Shown in pieces: positions 23,289 to 31,581 of a DNA stretch of 35,404 bases. Origin of the DNA: Planctomycetota bacterium (GTDB taxonomy: Bacteria; Planctomycetota; MHYJ01; JACPRB01); the NCBI GenBank assembly GCA_035574235.1, contig DATLZA010000153.1, forward strand, positions 1 to 35,404. Direction: 5' to 3'. The notes beneath the pieces were generated by a model, which was not told where the DNA came from, did no database searches, and saw only the letters and a program-made list of their open reading frames with translations. Both the position numbers and the translations under genes were made by a program. Numbering within the stretch: position 1 is the stretch's first letter; every line of letters begins with the position of its first letter.

Positions 23289-26200
23289 GTGACGGAACTT
23301 CAAGGATCGGGAGATGTCGGCCGCCAGCTGCTCCTGGGCAAGAAGCTCCTGGAGCGCGGGTTTCTCACCCCCGATCAGCTCCGCGAAGCCCTGACCGAAC
23401 GCGCGCAGAGCCTTTCCCAGGGAAATCCCCGGCCGCTGGCGGCGATCCTTCTTCAAAAGGGATTCGTCACCGAAAGCCAGCTCCGGATCGCCCTGGACGA
23501 GACGTCCGGGCAGGCTTCCTCCCCCCGCGCTTCCTCCGCGTCCGCCGCCTCCGCGCCTCTTCTGGCCCCCGCTCCGACGGCCTCCGCTCCGGAACGGCTG
23601 GGGAAATACGAGCTCCTGCGCGAACTGGGCCGCGGCGGCATGGGCGTCGTCTACGAGGCGCGCGACGCGGACCTCGGCCGCAAGGTCGCCCTCAAGCTCA
23701 TGATCACGCCGGCCGGGGCCGATCCCAAGGAAGTCGCCCACGACGAGGAGCGCTTCGTTCAGGAAGCCCAGCTGACCGCCAAGCTCAAGCACCCCAACAT
23801 CGTCACCGTCTACGAGGCGGGGATCCTGGACGGCCGCCGCTTCATCGCCATGGAGCTCGTGGAGGGGTTGCCCTTCTCCCAATGGCGCAAACAGAGCGGT
23901 GCGTCCCTCAAGCAGCAGGTGGCGGTTCTGCGCGACGTGGCGCTGGCCGTCCATCACGCGCACGAGCAGGGGGTCCTCCATCGGGATCTCAAGCCGCGCA
24001 ACGTTCTCGTTTCCCCGGACGGGCATGCGTACGTCACCGACTTCGGACTGGCCAAGCCGCTGGGGACGAAGGTTCACGCCTCCCTCACCGGCTCCGGGGC
24101 GGTCGTCGGCACGCCCGCCTACATGAGCCCCGAGCAGGCTCAGAGCGGCCACCGGGTCGATTGGCGGACCGACATCTGGTCCCTCGGGGTCATGCTGTAC
24201 GAGATCCTGACGGACCGGACGCCGTTCACCGGGGAGTCGCCCCTCGAAATTCTGATGAAGGTGGTCAAGGACGACGTCGTTCCGCCCAGCCGGGCGGCCA
24301 CGGGCGCCGCGGCGCGCGAGATCGACAAGGCGATCGAGAACGTCTGCCTGAAGGCCCTGGCCAAGCGGGACCGGGACCGCTACCCGACCGCGCGGGCGTT
24401 CGCGGAAGATCTCACCCGGTGGCTTTCCGGCCAGGAAGTCCGCACCGTGGCGCCCCGGCCCGTCCGGAAGCCCTCCTACGTGCGGGCGGCCGTTCTGGGG
24501 GCGGCGATCGGCGTCGCCGGCGTCGGAGGGCTCATGCTGGCCGTCTCCGTGCGCCGCCCGTCGGTGACCGCGGAGCTCGCGGAGGCTCACCGGCACATGG
24601 ACGAGGAAAACTACACGGAGGCGCTGATCGCCTTCACCCGCGCGCTGGCCAAGGATCCGGAGAACGCCGGGGCGATCGAGGGGGAGCGCCGCGCCCGCGA
24701 GGCGCTCCGCCGGAAGTCCCTCGAGCGGGAACAGCAACTCCGGGCCGCGCTGGAGGCCGCCCGGGGGGACGCCGAACGCGCCCGGCGCGAGGCGGAAGAG
24801 AAGGCCCGCGCGGAGGAGCGGGCGCTTTCTCCCGAGGAGCGCGAAGCCCTGGCCGCCCAGCGTGCCGCCGCCGAGGAGCGCGCCCGCCGCGCCGAGGAGG
24901 AGGCGCGCCGGGCGGACGAGCAGCTGCGCCTCACCCGGGGCGTCCCCGCGGCGCGGCCGTCTCCCGGAACGGGCCCGGCGGACGACGCATGGAAGGACGC
25001 CGTCAACCTCCTGGGCGTCGTGGAGCTTCCCCGGAACGTCGTTTCCGGCACCTGGACCTGGAGGGAAGGGGCCCTCGCGTCCGGACGGGAACCCTTCGCG
25101 CGCGTGGAAATCCCGTACGTGCCTCCTGAGGAGTACGACCTGCGGGTCGTGTTCCGCCGGAAAACCGGGACGGACGCCGTGGCGCTCATTCTCGGCGCGC
25201 GGGGCGGCGCGCCGATCGTCTGGGCGCTCGGGGCCGCCGGGAATACCTCACTGGCGCTTCGCCCGCCGCCCGTCGAAGGGCCTCCTCCGGTCGGTCCGCC
25301 GGTCCTGGAGAACGACCGGCCGTACACCGCCGTGATCCAGGTGCGGCGGCAGCGCGTCCGGGCGCTTCTCGAAGGACGCCTCGTGGAGGAGCGCGAGGGA
25401 AGCTTGGAGGAACCGGCGTCGGATCCTTCCTGGAGGCTCGGGGGGGACGCGGTCCTGGGGCTCGGAAGCCATGAAAGCCCGGCCGTCTTCCAGCGGGTGG
25501 ATCTTCTGGAGGTCACGGGACGCGGGCGCCGCGCCGTTTCGGCGCCGATGCCGGTCTTCGTTCCGCCCTCCCGTTCCGGGGCGCCCCTTCGGCCGGGCCT
25601 GGTCGGCGAGTACTACTACGGGGCCAACTTCGAGGCGCTCGCCCTGCGCCGCGTGGATCCGGTGGTGAGCTTCGAATGGGGCGAGGGCCCGCCGTGGACG
25701 GGCGGTCCGAAGGACGCCTTCTCGGCTCGCTGGCGCGGGTACCTCCACGCCCCGCGTCCCGGCCGTTACACCTTCTCGGTGGAGGCCGACGACGGAGTGC
25801 GCGTCCGCCTCGACGGCCGGCAGATCCTGTCGAGCTGGGGGCTTCACGCGGAGCCGCCCAAGCCCGTGGCGTGCGTGCTCGAGGAGGGCTACCACCGCCT
25901 GGAGGTGGACTACTACGACCGCGCGTACCGGGCGTCGATCACCCTCCAGTGGGCGGAGGGATCGGGCGGTGCGGCCGCTCCCATCGGCGCGCGTTCGCTG
26001 TTCCACGACCCTTCCGAGTTTCAGCCCCTGCCCGTCCAGCGCGTGACGGAACTCATCGCCGTCCTGGCGGGGCACTCGAACGTCGTCACGGGCGTCGCCT
26101 TCGCTCCGGACGCGAGCTTCGCGGCGACGTCGGGCGAGGACCGCCGGGTGCGGATCTGGGATCCCGTGACGCGCCGCGAGGCGTCCTCGCTGGGCGCGAC

Positions 26201-26933
26201 GCCCTCGGGGCTTCTGGCGGTGGCGGTTTCGCCGGACGGCCGTTACGTCGCCGCGGCGGGGGCCGACGGGCGCGTGCGGGTGTGGGAGGGCGGCCGGGGG
26301 CCCGAGATCCGCGTGCTGGAGGGCCATGCGGGGCACGCGTCGTCGCTGGCGTTCCACCCTTCGGGGCGCCTGCTGGCCTCGGGCGGATACGACCGGAAGA
26401 TCCGGCTCTGGGAGGTGGACGGCTGGAAGCTGCGGCGCGAGCTGGAGGGCCACGGCGGCTCCGTGGACGGCCTGGCCTTCTCGCCGGACGGAACGATGCT
26501 GGCTTCGGGCGGCGCGGACCGGCGCGTGCGCGTCTGGGACGTGGAGTCCGGCCGGGAGCGGAAGGTCCTGGACGGGCACGCGGACGGGGTGACGGCCTGC
26601 GCGTTCAGCCCGGACGGGACGCTCATCGCGTCGGCGGGGCGCGACACGCTGGTGAAGCTGTGGGATCCGGAGACGGGACGCGAGCTGCGCCGTCTGCGGG
26701 GCCACACGGGGGAGGCGCTTTGCCTGGCCTTCAGCCCGGACGGGAGGCTTCTGGCCTCGGGCGGAGCGGACGCCATGGTGCGGCTGTGGGATCCCGCCAC
26801 GGGGAAGGAAGTCCGAATCCTTCCGGGACACGGGGACCGCGTGACCGGCGTGGCGTTTTCGCGCGTCGGGGCGCTCCTGGCCTCCGTCGGTTCGGACACG
26901 TCGGTCCGGCTCTGGGACGTGAAGTCCTGGTAG
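23289..26933 (+). CDS. Ser/Thr protein kinase with TPR, coiled coil, PA14 and seven WD40 repeats outside the membrane
   Basis: About 1214 residues. GTG 23289 is chosen because GGAG (23279-23282) lies 6 nt upstream; TTG 23277 is the longest alternative. Order: GspE-N-like domain (about 10-75: LLLGKKLLERGFLTPDQLRE, LLQKGFVTESQLRIAL); Ala/Ser linker; kinase (about 103-370) with GRGGMGVVY, VALK, HRDLKPRN, DFGLAK and YMSPEQ; transmembrane helix (about 397-421). Beyond the membrane come a TPR-like unit, a Glu/Arg/Ala coiled coil (about 470-552), a LamG/DUF1080-like beta domain (about 565-750), a PA14 domain (about 767-907: LVGEYYYGANF, YTFSVEADDGVRVRLDG) and seven WD40 blades (about 920-1214: LAFSPDGRLLASGGADAMVR). 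PA14 commonly binds glycans, so an envelope-sugar sensor is plausible (inference). A PilZ-HEAT gene follows after 14 bases. Confidence 0.92.
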   Translation: MTELQGSGDVGRQLLLGKKLLERGFLTPDQLREALTERAQSLSQGNPRPLAAILLQKGFVTESQLRIALDETSGQASSPRASSASAASAPLLAPAPTASAPERLGKYELLRELGRGGMGVVYEARDADLGRKVALKLMITPAGADPKEVAHDEERFVQEAQLTAKLKHPNIVTVYEAGILDGRRFIAMELVEGLPFSQWRKQSGASLKQQVAVLRDVALAVHHAHEQGVLHRDLKPRNVLVSPDGHAYVTDFGLAKPLGTKVHASLTGSGAVVGTPAYMSPEQAQSGHRVDWRTDIWSLGVMLYEILTDRTPFTGESPLEILMKVVKDDVVPPSRAATGAAAREIDKAIENVCLKALAKRDRDRYPTARAFAEDLTRWLSGQEVRTVAPRPVRKPSYVRAAVLGAAIGVAGVGGLMLAVSVRRPSVTAELAEAHRHMDEENYTEALIAFTRALAKDPENAGAIEGERRAREALRRKSLEREQQLRAALEAARGDAERARREAEEKARAEERALSPEEREALAAQRAAAEERARRAEEEARRADEQLRLTRGVPAARPSPGTGPADDAWKDAVNLLGVVELPRNVVSGTWTWREGALASGREPFARVEIPYVPPEEYDLRVVFRRKTGTDAVALILGARGGAPIVWALGAAGNTSLALRPPPVEGPPPVGPPVLENDRPYTAVIQVRRQRVRALLEGRLVEEREGSLEEPASDPSWRLGGDAVLGLGSHESPAVFQRVDLLEVTGRGRRAVSAPMPVFVPPSRSGAPLRPGLVGEYYYGANFEALALRRVDPVVSFEWGEGPPWTGGPKDAFSARWRGYLHAPRPGRYTFSVEADDGVRVRLDGRQILSSWGLHAEPPKPVACVLEEGYHRLEVDYYDRAYRASITLQWAEGSGGAAAPIGARSLFHDPSEFQPLPVQRVTELIAVLAGHSNVVTGVAFAPDASFAATSGEDRRVRIWDPVTRREASSLGATPSGLLAVAVSPDGRYVAAAGADGRVRVWEGGRGPEIRVLEGHAGHASSLAFHPSGRLLASGGYDRKIRLWEVDGWKLRRELEGHGGSVDGLAFSPDGTMLASGGADRRVRVWDVESGRERKVLDGHADGVTACAFSPDGTLIASAGRDTLVKLWDPETGRELRRLRGHTGEALCLAFSPDGRLLASGGADAMVRLWDPATGKEVRILPGHGDRVTGVAFSRVGALLASVGSDTSVRLWDVKSW

Positions 26934-26947
26934 AACGGAGGAGCGGG

Positions 26948-29839
26948 ATGAAAGGCGGGACGGAGCGGAGAAAGTATCCACGGTCGAAACCGGAACCCGG
27001 AACGTCGATCGCGGTGACGGCGGGAGACGGATCGGACGAGCCGAATCTGGCGCTGCGGCTGATCGACGTGAGCGCGATCGGCGCGTGCGTGGAGACGCCG
27101 CGGCCGCTGGCGGAGGGGGGCGAGGTTCGGGTCGAACTGATTCTTCCGGGCCCGGGCGGGGGGCGATTCTCAAGGCGCGGGACCGTCCGCTGGGCGCAGT
27201 CGCTCGAGGCGGGCGGAGCGCGCTCCCATGTGGCGGGGCTCGAGTTCGAGCCGCCGGTGGAGGCGCTGGCGGGCCGCGCCGGCGAGTCGGCGGTTCTCGA
27301 CGTGCTCCTGACGCTCCGGATCGCCGTGGCGCAGCTGCGGCTTTATCCCAAGGACAGTCCGCAGGTCCTCAAGGTGCTCACGGATTGCTACCACTCGGTT
27401 CATTCGTATCTGACGCACGCGGCGTCGCTGACGCTTTCGCGGACCGAGCGGGGGCTTCTGGTCAACGGCCGTCCGCTTCCTCCGGCCGGGACGGTGAGCG
27501 AATCGCTGGAGGCGGCGGCGCTCGGGCTTCTTTCGGACGCGCAGGTGAAGAGCGTGACTTTCTCGAAGGGGCTGACGCTGGAAGAGCTGGGGACCTTCCT
27601 GCACGCCCTGACGCGGAAGTTCTGGGACGTGAAGGACGGAAAGGAGATCAACCGGCGGCTGCGGGCGGAGCGGGTGCTGCGGGTGTCGGTGGACGAAGTG
27701 ACCTATGTGGCGCTGGGGGAAGGGGATCTGGTCATCCAGGACGCGGCCCGGAAGCTCGAGGGGTCGAAGACGGAGCTGGGGAGGCTTCTGGAAGGGCTCG
27801 ATCAGCTCGTGGAAGCCGCGGAACAGGGCGGTCACGGCGGGGAAGGGCGGATGCTTCTGGTGAAGCGTCTCCTCGAACGGGATCCGGGGCTTCTGGCGAG
27901 GGTGCAGGGAGGACCGACCGGGGAAGGCGGGGCGGGGGAAGGCGGGGCGGCGCCGGGGACCGGAAGGATTTCGTTCGAGGCGGCGCGGGACGCGCTGGGG
28001 GATCTGGCGCGGGTTCTGCCGTCGGCGCCGGAGAATCTCCGTCCGGTGCTTCGCCGGGTGGGGCGGACGCTGGCGGACGCCTTCCGTCACGATCCGAATC
28101 TGGCGGCGCTGATGGAGGGGCTTCTCGAGGAGGTTCGGGAGGAGCGGCCGGCCGCCGTGGAGTCCGGGGGATCGGGGGCGGAGCGTCGAGCGGGGGAGAT
28201 CCTGGCTCTGGCGGAGGACGAGCGGATCGCCGCGATGGCTCAGGAGGGGCCGGGGCTTCTGGACGAGCTGGCGGCGCTGGGGAAGCCCCAGGCGGTGCAG
28301 GGACTACTCGAGGCGCTTTCGGGGAGTCTGGCGGACCGCTCGGCGCGGCGGCGCCAGGCGGCGGCGCGGGCGCTCAACGGGCTCCGGAGGGCTCTCGAGC
28401 GTCACGCTCCGGAGGAGGCGCTCGAGGCGGTCGAGGTCATGGCGCGTTCGGCGCTGGACGGGGAGCGGGACGCGCAGGCGTACCCGGCGCTGGCGGATCT
28501 GGCGGGGTTTCTGGCGGATCTTCGGTTGCGGCGGGGGCGGCTCGAACGGGCGCGCGAGATGGTGGAGCTGCTGGAGCGGCACGACAAGATCCGCGACCCG
28601 TCGTTCCCCCAGCGGGGGAATTTCGCGTACATGGCGCTGGAGCGTCTGGCGCTGGGCCCGGGGTTCGCGGCGCTTTCGGATCGGATCCGAGGGGGAGACG
28701 CGGAGGCGTCGAGGCTCGTGGAGGCGCTGGGGGCGGCGGCGACGCGGTTTCTCCTGGGGCTCATGAAGCAGGCGGAATCGCCGGCGGAGCGGATGCGGCT
28801 GGCGGGGTTCATCGTGCGGGCGGGTCCGGGGGCGGCGGCGGTTCTGCTCGACGAGCTTCAGAAGACGGCGGCGCCGTCGGATGCGGTGCGGATGCTCGAA
28901 GCGATTCCGCACGCGATGCCGGCGGACATGGCGGAGATGGCGCTGGTGGGGCTCCTGCGCCATCCGGCGCTGATGGTGCGGCGGCGGGCGGCGGCGCTGG
29001 CGGCGGAGCAGGGGTATCCGCGCGCGGGGGCGGCGCTCCTGGAGGCGTACCACGCGGAGGAGGAGGCCGGGTCGCGGCGGGCGCTGGTCGAGTGCCTGGG
29101 GCGCGTGCGGTACCGGGGGGCGGTGGAAGACTTGGCGGCGACGGCGGAAGGGAGGACAAATCCCGCGGATCTGCGGGTGGCGGCGTGTCTGGCGCTCGGG
29201 AAGATCGGCGACGCGCGGGCGGTGCCGGTTCTGGCCCGGATCTGCCTGAAGGGCGAGAAGGGAATCACGGGGATTCTGCGGTCGGTGCCCGCGGAGGTGC
29301 GCGCGGCGGCGGTGCGGGCGCTTTCGCTTTTTCCGGACGACCGGGAGGCGCGGGAGGCGCTGCGGAGGGCCCAGGAGGATCGCGACCCGCAGGTGCGCGC
29401 GGCGGCGCTTCAGGCGCGGGTGGCGCCGTTTTTCGACGCCTTCGGCGCGGCCGCCGAGGGGGTCCGGGTGGTGGCTTCCGAGCGGGAGATCGACGGTGTG
29501 TCGGGAACGTTCGGGGGGACGCTCCGGGACGTGCCGTTCGCGGCGCTGTGCGGGCGCCTGGCGGGGCTGGAGCAGAGCGGGGGACTCCAGGTCGCGTGCG
29601 GCGGGTCCTCGGGGCGGATCTGGTTCGACGCGGGGCTTGTGATCGCGGCGGAGTTCGAGGGGCGCCGGGACGCGGAGGCGTTCGCGGCGCTGGCGGACCC
29701 GCGGCGGTCGGAGGGGCTCTTTCTCTTCCGCGGGGGGGAGATGCCCCCGGAGCGCCGGGTGCTTCTGACCGTCGAAGGGCTTTTCGAAGGGCTGCGGGAG
29801 CGGGGCGGAGGGCAGGGATCCTCATCGAGGTTCGTCTGA
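26948..29839 (+). CDS. PilZ-HEAT repeat-DUF4388 protein, candidate c-di-GMP receptor
   Basis: 963 residues. The ATG at 26948 follows GGAGGAG (26937-26943) by 4 nt, in an operon with the kinase. Residues about 5-105 form a PilZ domain with both c-di-GMP motifs, RRKYPR and DVSAIG. Residues about 110-260 are a conserved mixed region ([40 protein letters not shown]). A long Ala/Arg/Glu-rich alpha-solenoid follows, with HEAT-like units clearest at about 560-840 ([60 protein letters not shown]). The C-terminus (about 855-945) is a DUF4388/PATAN-type domain ([47 protein letters not shown]). Such domains act in surface-motility and polysaccharide signalling. No membrane segment is seen. A protein-protein scaffold read by c-di-GMP is inferred. 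Confidence 0.85.
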   Translation: MKGGTERRKYPRSKPEPGTSIAVTAGDGSDEPNLALRLIDVSAIGACVETPRPLAEGGEVRVELILPGPGGGRFSRRGTVRWAQSLEAGGARSHVAGLEFEPPVEALAGRAGESAVLDVLLTLRIAVAQLRLYPKDSPQVLKVLTDCYHSVHSYLTHAASLTLSRTERGLLVNGRPLPPAGTVSESLEAAALGLLSDAQVKSVTFSKGLTLEELGTFLHALTRKFWDVKDGKEINRRLRAERVLRVSVDEVTYVALGEGDLVIQDAARKLEGSKTELGRLLEGLDQLVEAAEQGGHGGEGRMLLVKRLLERDPGLLARVQGGPTGEGGAGEGGAAPGTGRISFEAARDALGDLARVLPSAPENLRPVLRRVGRTLADAFRHDPNLAALMEGLLEEVREERPAAVESGGSGAERRAGEILALAEDERIAAMAQEGPGLLDELAALGKPQAVQGLLEALSGSLADRSARRRQAAARALNGLRRALERHAPEEALEAVEVMARSALDGERDAQAYPALADLAGFLADLRLRRGRLERAREMVELLERHDKIRDPSFPQRGNFAYMALERLALGPGFAALSDRIRGGDAEASRLVEALGAAATRFLLGLMKQAESPAERMRLAGFIVRAGPGAAAVLLDELQKTAAPSDAVRMLEAIPHAMPADMAEMALVGLLRHPALMVRRRAAALAAEQGYPRAGAALLEAYHAEEEAGSRRALVECLGRVRYRGAVEDLAATAEGRTNPADLRVAACLALGKIGDARAVPVLARICLKGEKGITGILRSVPAEVRAAAVRALSLFPDDREAREALRRAQEDRDPQVRAAALQARVAPFFDAFGAAAEGVRVVASEREIDGVSGTFGGTLRDVPFAALCGRLAGLEQSGGLQVACGGSSGRIWFDAGLVIAAEFEGRRDAEAFAALADPRRSEGLFLFRGGEMPPERRVLLTVEGLFEGLRERGGGQGSSSRFV

Positions 29840-29863
29840 CGGGCGGGCGCCCGCGTGCCGGGG

Positions 29864-29953
<90 letters not shown>

Positions 29954-29987
29954 GTGGAACGCGATCGGGATCGCCGGCGGGCGCGCT

Positions 29988-30016
29988 ATTCTAGCAATAG
30001 ACCGGAAGGCTGTCAT
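29988..30016 (-). promoter_or_regulatory. Promoter of tRNA-Ser(GGA)
   Basis: On the minus strand ATGACA (30011-30016), a 17-bp spacer and TAGAAT (29988-29993), with the start expected about 28 nt before the tRNA. It interleaves with the plus-strand promoter at 29998-30026. Confidence 0.6.
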
Positions 30017-30026
30017 CAGATAGGAT
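29998..30026 (+). promoter_or_regulatory. Promoter of the Memo-family gene
   Basis: TAGACC (29998-30003), a 17-bp spacer and TAGGAT (30021-30026). The -10 box ends 9 nt before the ATG at 30036 with no Shine-Dalgarno, so the message is probably leaderless. It overlaps the divergent tRNA-Ser promoter by 19 bp. Confidence 0.5.
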
Positions 30027-30035
30027 GGCGGCGCG

Positions 30036-31250
30036 ATGCCGCTTCCGCCTTTGCGTCCGACCCTGCGCGTGGTTCCTTTCCGGCATGACGGGCGGGACGT
30101 TTTCCTGGCGATCGATTCCCACGAAGGGCTCATCGAACATCCCGTCGTTCTTCCTCCGCTGGCGTTCGTCGTGGCCTCCCTTCTGGACGGAACGCGCGAA
30201 GCGGCGGACGTGCGCCGCGAGATCGCCGCGAAGTTCCAGGGGCTGGAGCTGACGCCGGAGGAGATCGATGCGGTCGTGCGCGACCTGGACCGGCATTTTC
30301 TTCTGGAATCGGACCAGGTTCGGGACCGCCGCCGGGCGATCGAGGACGAGTATCGGGCGCTCCCGGCGAGGCCGCCCCGGTTCGTTCAGGGAACGCCGGA
30401 GGAGGTTCGGCGGGAGCTGGAGGGTTACTATACGGCGGAGGCGGGCGCGGGCCGTCCGGAGGCCCGGCGCGGCGAGCCTCTGGCCGGCATCCTCGCTCCG
30501 CACATCGACTTCCGGCGGGGCGGGCCGTGCTATACCTTCGCCTACCGGGAGCTGGCGGAGCGGAGCGAGGCGGATCTGTACGTGATTCTGGGGGTGGCCC
30601 ACGCGTCTCCGCCGAATCCGTTCGTGGTGAGCGCCAAGGATTACGAGACGCCGCTCGGAACGGTGTCCGTGGACCGGGAGGCGGTGGCGACGCTCGAGAA
30701 ACGGCTGGGGCGGCGGATCTACGAGCACGAGGCGACGCATCGTTCGGAGCATTCGATCGAGTTTCAGGCCGTGTTTCTCCGGCACGCCCGGCCGGACGAT
30801 CGGTTTACGGCGGTTCCGATCCTGTGTTCGTCGTTCGAGCCGTGGTGCGGGGACGCCAGCCCTTCGACGGCGCCGGAGATCGAAGAGTTTCTGGAGGCTC
30901 TCCGGGAGGCGACGGCGGGGCGGCGGGTGTGCTGGGTCGCCGGCGTGGACTTCGCCCACGTGGGGCCGGTGTTCGGCGACGATGTGGAGATCGACCAGGA
31001 ACTCGTGTCCTGGATGATGGCCGGCGACAACCGGAGCCTTCAGGCGTGCGCCGAGGGGAACGCGGAGGCGTTCTGGAATTCCGTGCAGTCGGACGGAAAC
31101 CGAAGGCACGTGTGCGGGCTGTCGGCGACGTATGCCTTCCTTCGGCTGCTCGGGCCGGCGGAGGGGAAGATTCACAAGTACGGCTTCGCGCCCGATCCGC
31201 AGGGCGGCCTGGTGAGCTTCGCGAGTCTCTCGTTCCGTCCGCGGACTTAG
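30036..31250 (+). CDS. Memo-family protein (AmmeMemoRadiSam system protein B) with PqqD-like N-terminal domain
   Basis: 404 residues. The C-terminal domain (about 125-400) is the Memo fold, related to class III extradiol dioxygenases: AGILAPHIDFRRGGPCY, YVILGVAHASP, THRSEHSIEFQAVFLRHA, GVDFAHVG and HVCGLSATYAFLRLL. The His of APHID, the His of GVAHAS and the Cys of HVCGLS correspond to the metal-site residues described for human MEMO1. The first 115 residues (LRVVPFRHDGRDVFLAIDSH ... DAVVRDLDRHFLLES) look like a PqqD-type winged-helix domain, which in other systems binds peptides for radical-SAM enzymes. The AMMECR1 and radical-SAM partners of the AmmeMemoRadiSam set are not nearby, and its substrate is unknown. 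Confidence 0.85.
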   Translation: MPLPPLRPTLRVVPFRHDGRDVFLAIDSHEGLIEHPVVLPPLAFVVASLLDGTREAADVRREIAAKFQGLELTPEEIDAVVRDLDRHFLLESDQVRDRRRAIEDEYRALPARPPRFVQGTPEEVRRELEGYYTAEAGAGRPEARRGEPLAGILAPHIDFRRGGPCYTFAYRELAERSEADLYVILGVAHASPPNPFVVSAKDYETPLGTVSVDREAVATLEKRLGRRIYEHEATHRSEHSIEFQAVFLRHARPDDRFTAVPILCSSFEPWCGDASPSTAPEIEEFLEALREATAGRRVCWVAGVDFAHVGPVFGDDVEIDQELVSWMMAGDNRSLQACAEGNAEAFWNSVQSDGNRRHVCGLSATYAFLRLLGPAEGKIHKYGFAPDPQGGLVSFASLSFRPRT

Positions 31251-31298
31251 GGAGGCGCCGTCCCGGGGGAGGTTTCCGCGCGGTCTCGGGGTTTGGGA

Positions 31299-31388
31299 TG
31301 GCGGAGAGGGTGGGATTCGAACCCACGGGCCCCTTGCGGAGCCACTCGCTTTCGAGGCGAGCCCGATCAACCGCTCCGGCACCTCTCC
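31299..31388 (-). tRNA. tRNA-Ser (anticodon CGA), class II, CCA encoded
   Basis: Acceptor GGAGAGG (31382-31388) pairs with CCTCTCC (31303-31309). The anticodon stem CTCGC/GCGAG holds loop CTCGAAA, anticodon CGA. A long variable arm and T-arm GTGGG-TTCGAAT-CCCAC are present. Discriminator G (31302); CCA at 31299-31301. Confidence 0.96.
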
Positions 31389-31410
31389 GCGGGAAGAAGG
31401 CGATTCGGCG

Positions 31411-31424
31411 CCCTTCCGGAAGGG
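31411..31424. promoter_or_regulatory. Perfect palindrome between divergent tRNA genes
   Basis: CCCTTCCGGAAGGG, 14 bp without mismatch, lies just upstream of the plus-strand -10 box and at the expected start of the minus-strand tRNA-Ser transcript. It could be an operator or a leader hairpin. Confidence 0.45.
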
Positions 31425-31428
31425 ACGT

Positions 31429-31456
31429 ATTATAATCGCTCGTGCGGCCCTGGCAA
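31429..31456 (-). promoter_or_regulatory. Promoter of tRNA-Ser(CGA), sharing its -10 box with tRNA-Leu
   Basis: On the minus strand TTGCCA (31451-31456), a 16-bp spacer and TATAAT (31429-31434). The palindrome ATTATAAT (31429-31436) also provides a perfect plus-strand TATAAT (31431-31436). Expected starts lie about 34 nt before tRNA-Ser and 36 nt before tRNA-Leu. The plus direction has no clear -35 box. Confidence 0.6.
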
Positions 31457-31478
31457 GGCCGAACCCGGGCCGCGGGAC

Positions 31479-31563
31479 GGGCGCGTGGCGGAACCGGCAG
31501 ACGCACCGGATTTAGGATCCGGCCCCGAAAGGGATGGGGGTTCGAATCCCTCCGCGCCCACCA
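31479..31563 (+). tRNA. tRNA-Leu (anticodon UAG), class II, CCA encoded
   Basis: Acceptor GGGCGCG (31479-31485) pairs with CGCGCCC (31553-31559). The anticodon stem CCGGA/TCCGG holds loop TTTAGGA, anticodon TAG. A variable arm (GCCCCGAAAGGGAT) and a T-loop (TTCGAAT) are present. Discriminator A (31560), then CCA. Confidence 0.95.
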
Positions 31564-31581
31564 CCGGGGTTCCGGCCCGCT

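Noticed and set aside
26050-26930. Tandem DNA repeats resembling an array
   Set aside because: They are the codons of seven WD40 blades in one open frame, without constant spacers; not CRISPR.
29843-29854. Palindrome GCGGGCGCCCGC between the PilZ gene and tRNA-Ser(GGA) as a bidirectional terminator
   Set aside because: It has no loop and no flanking T-tract; expected by chance in GC-rich sequence.
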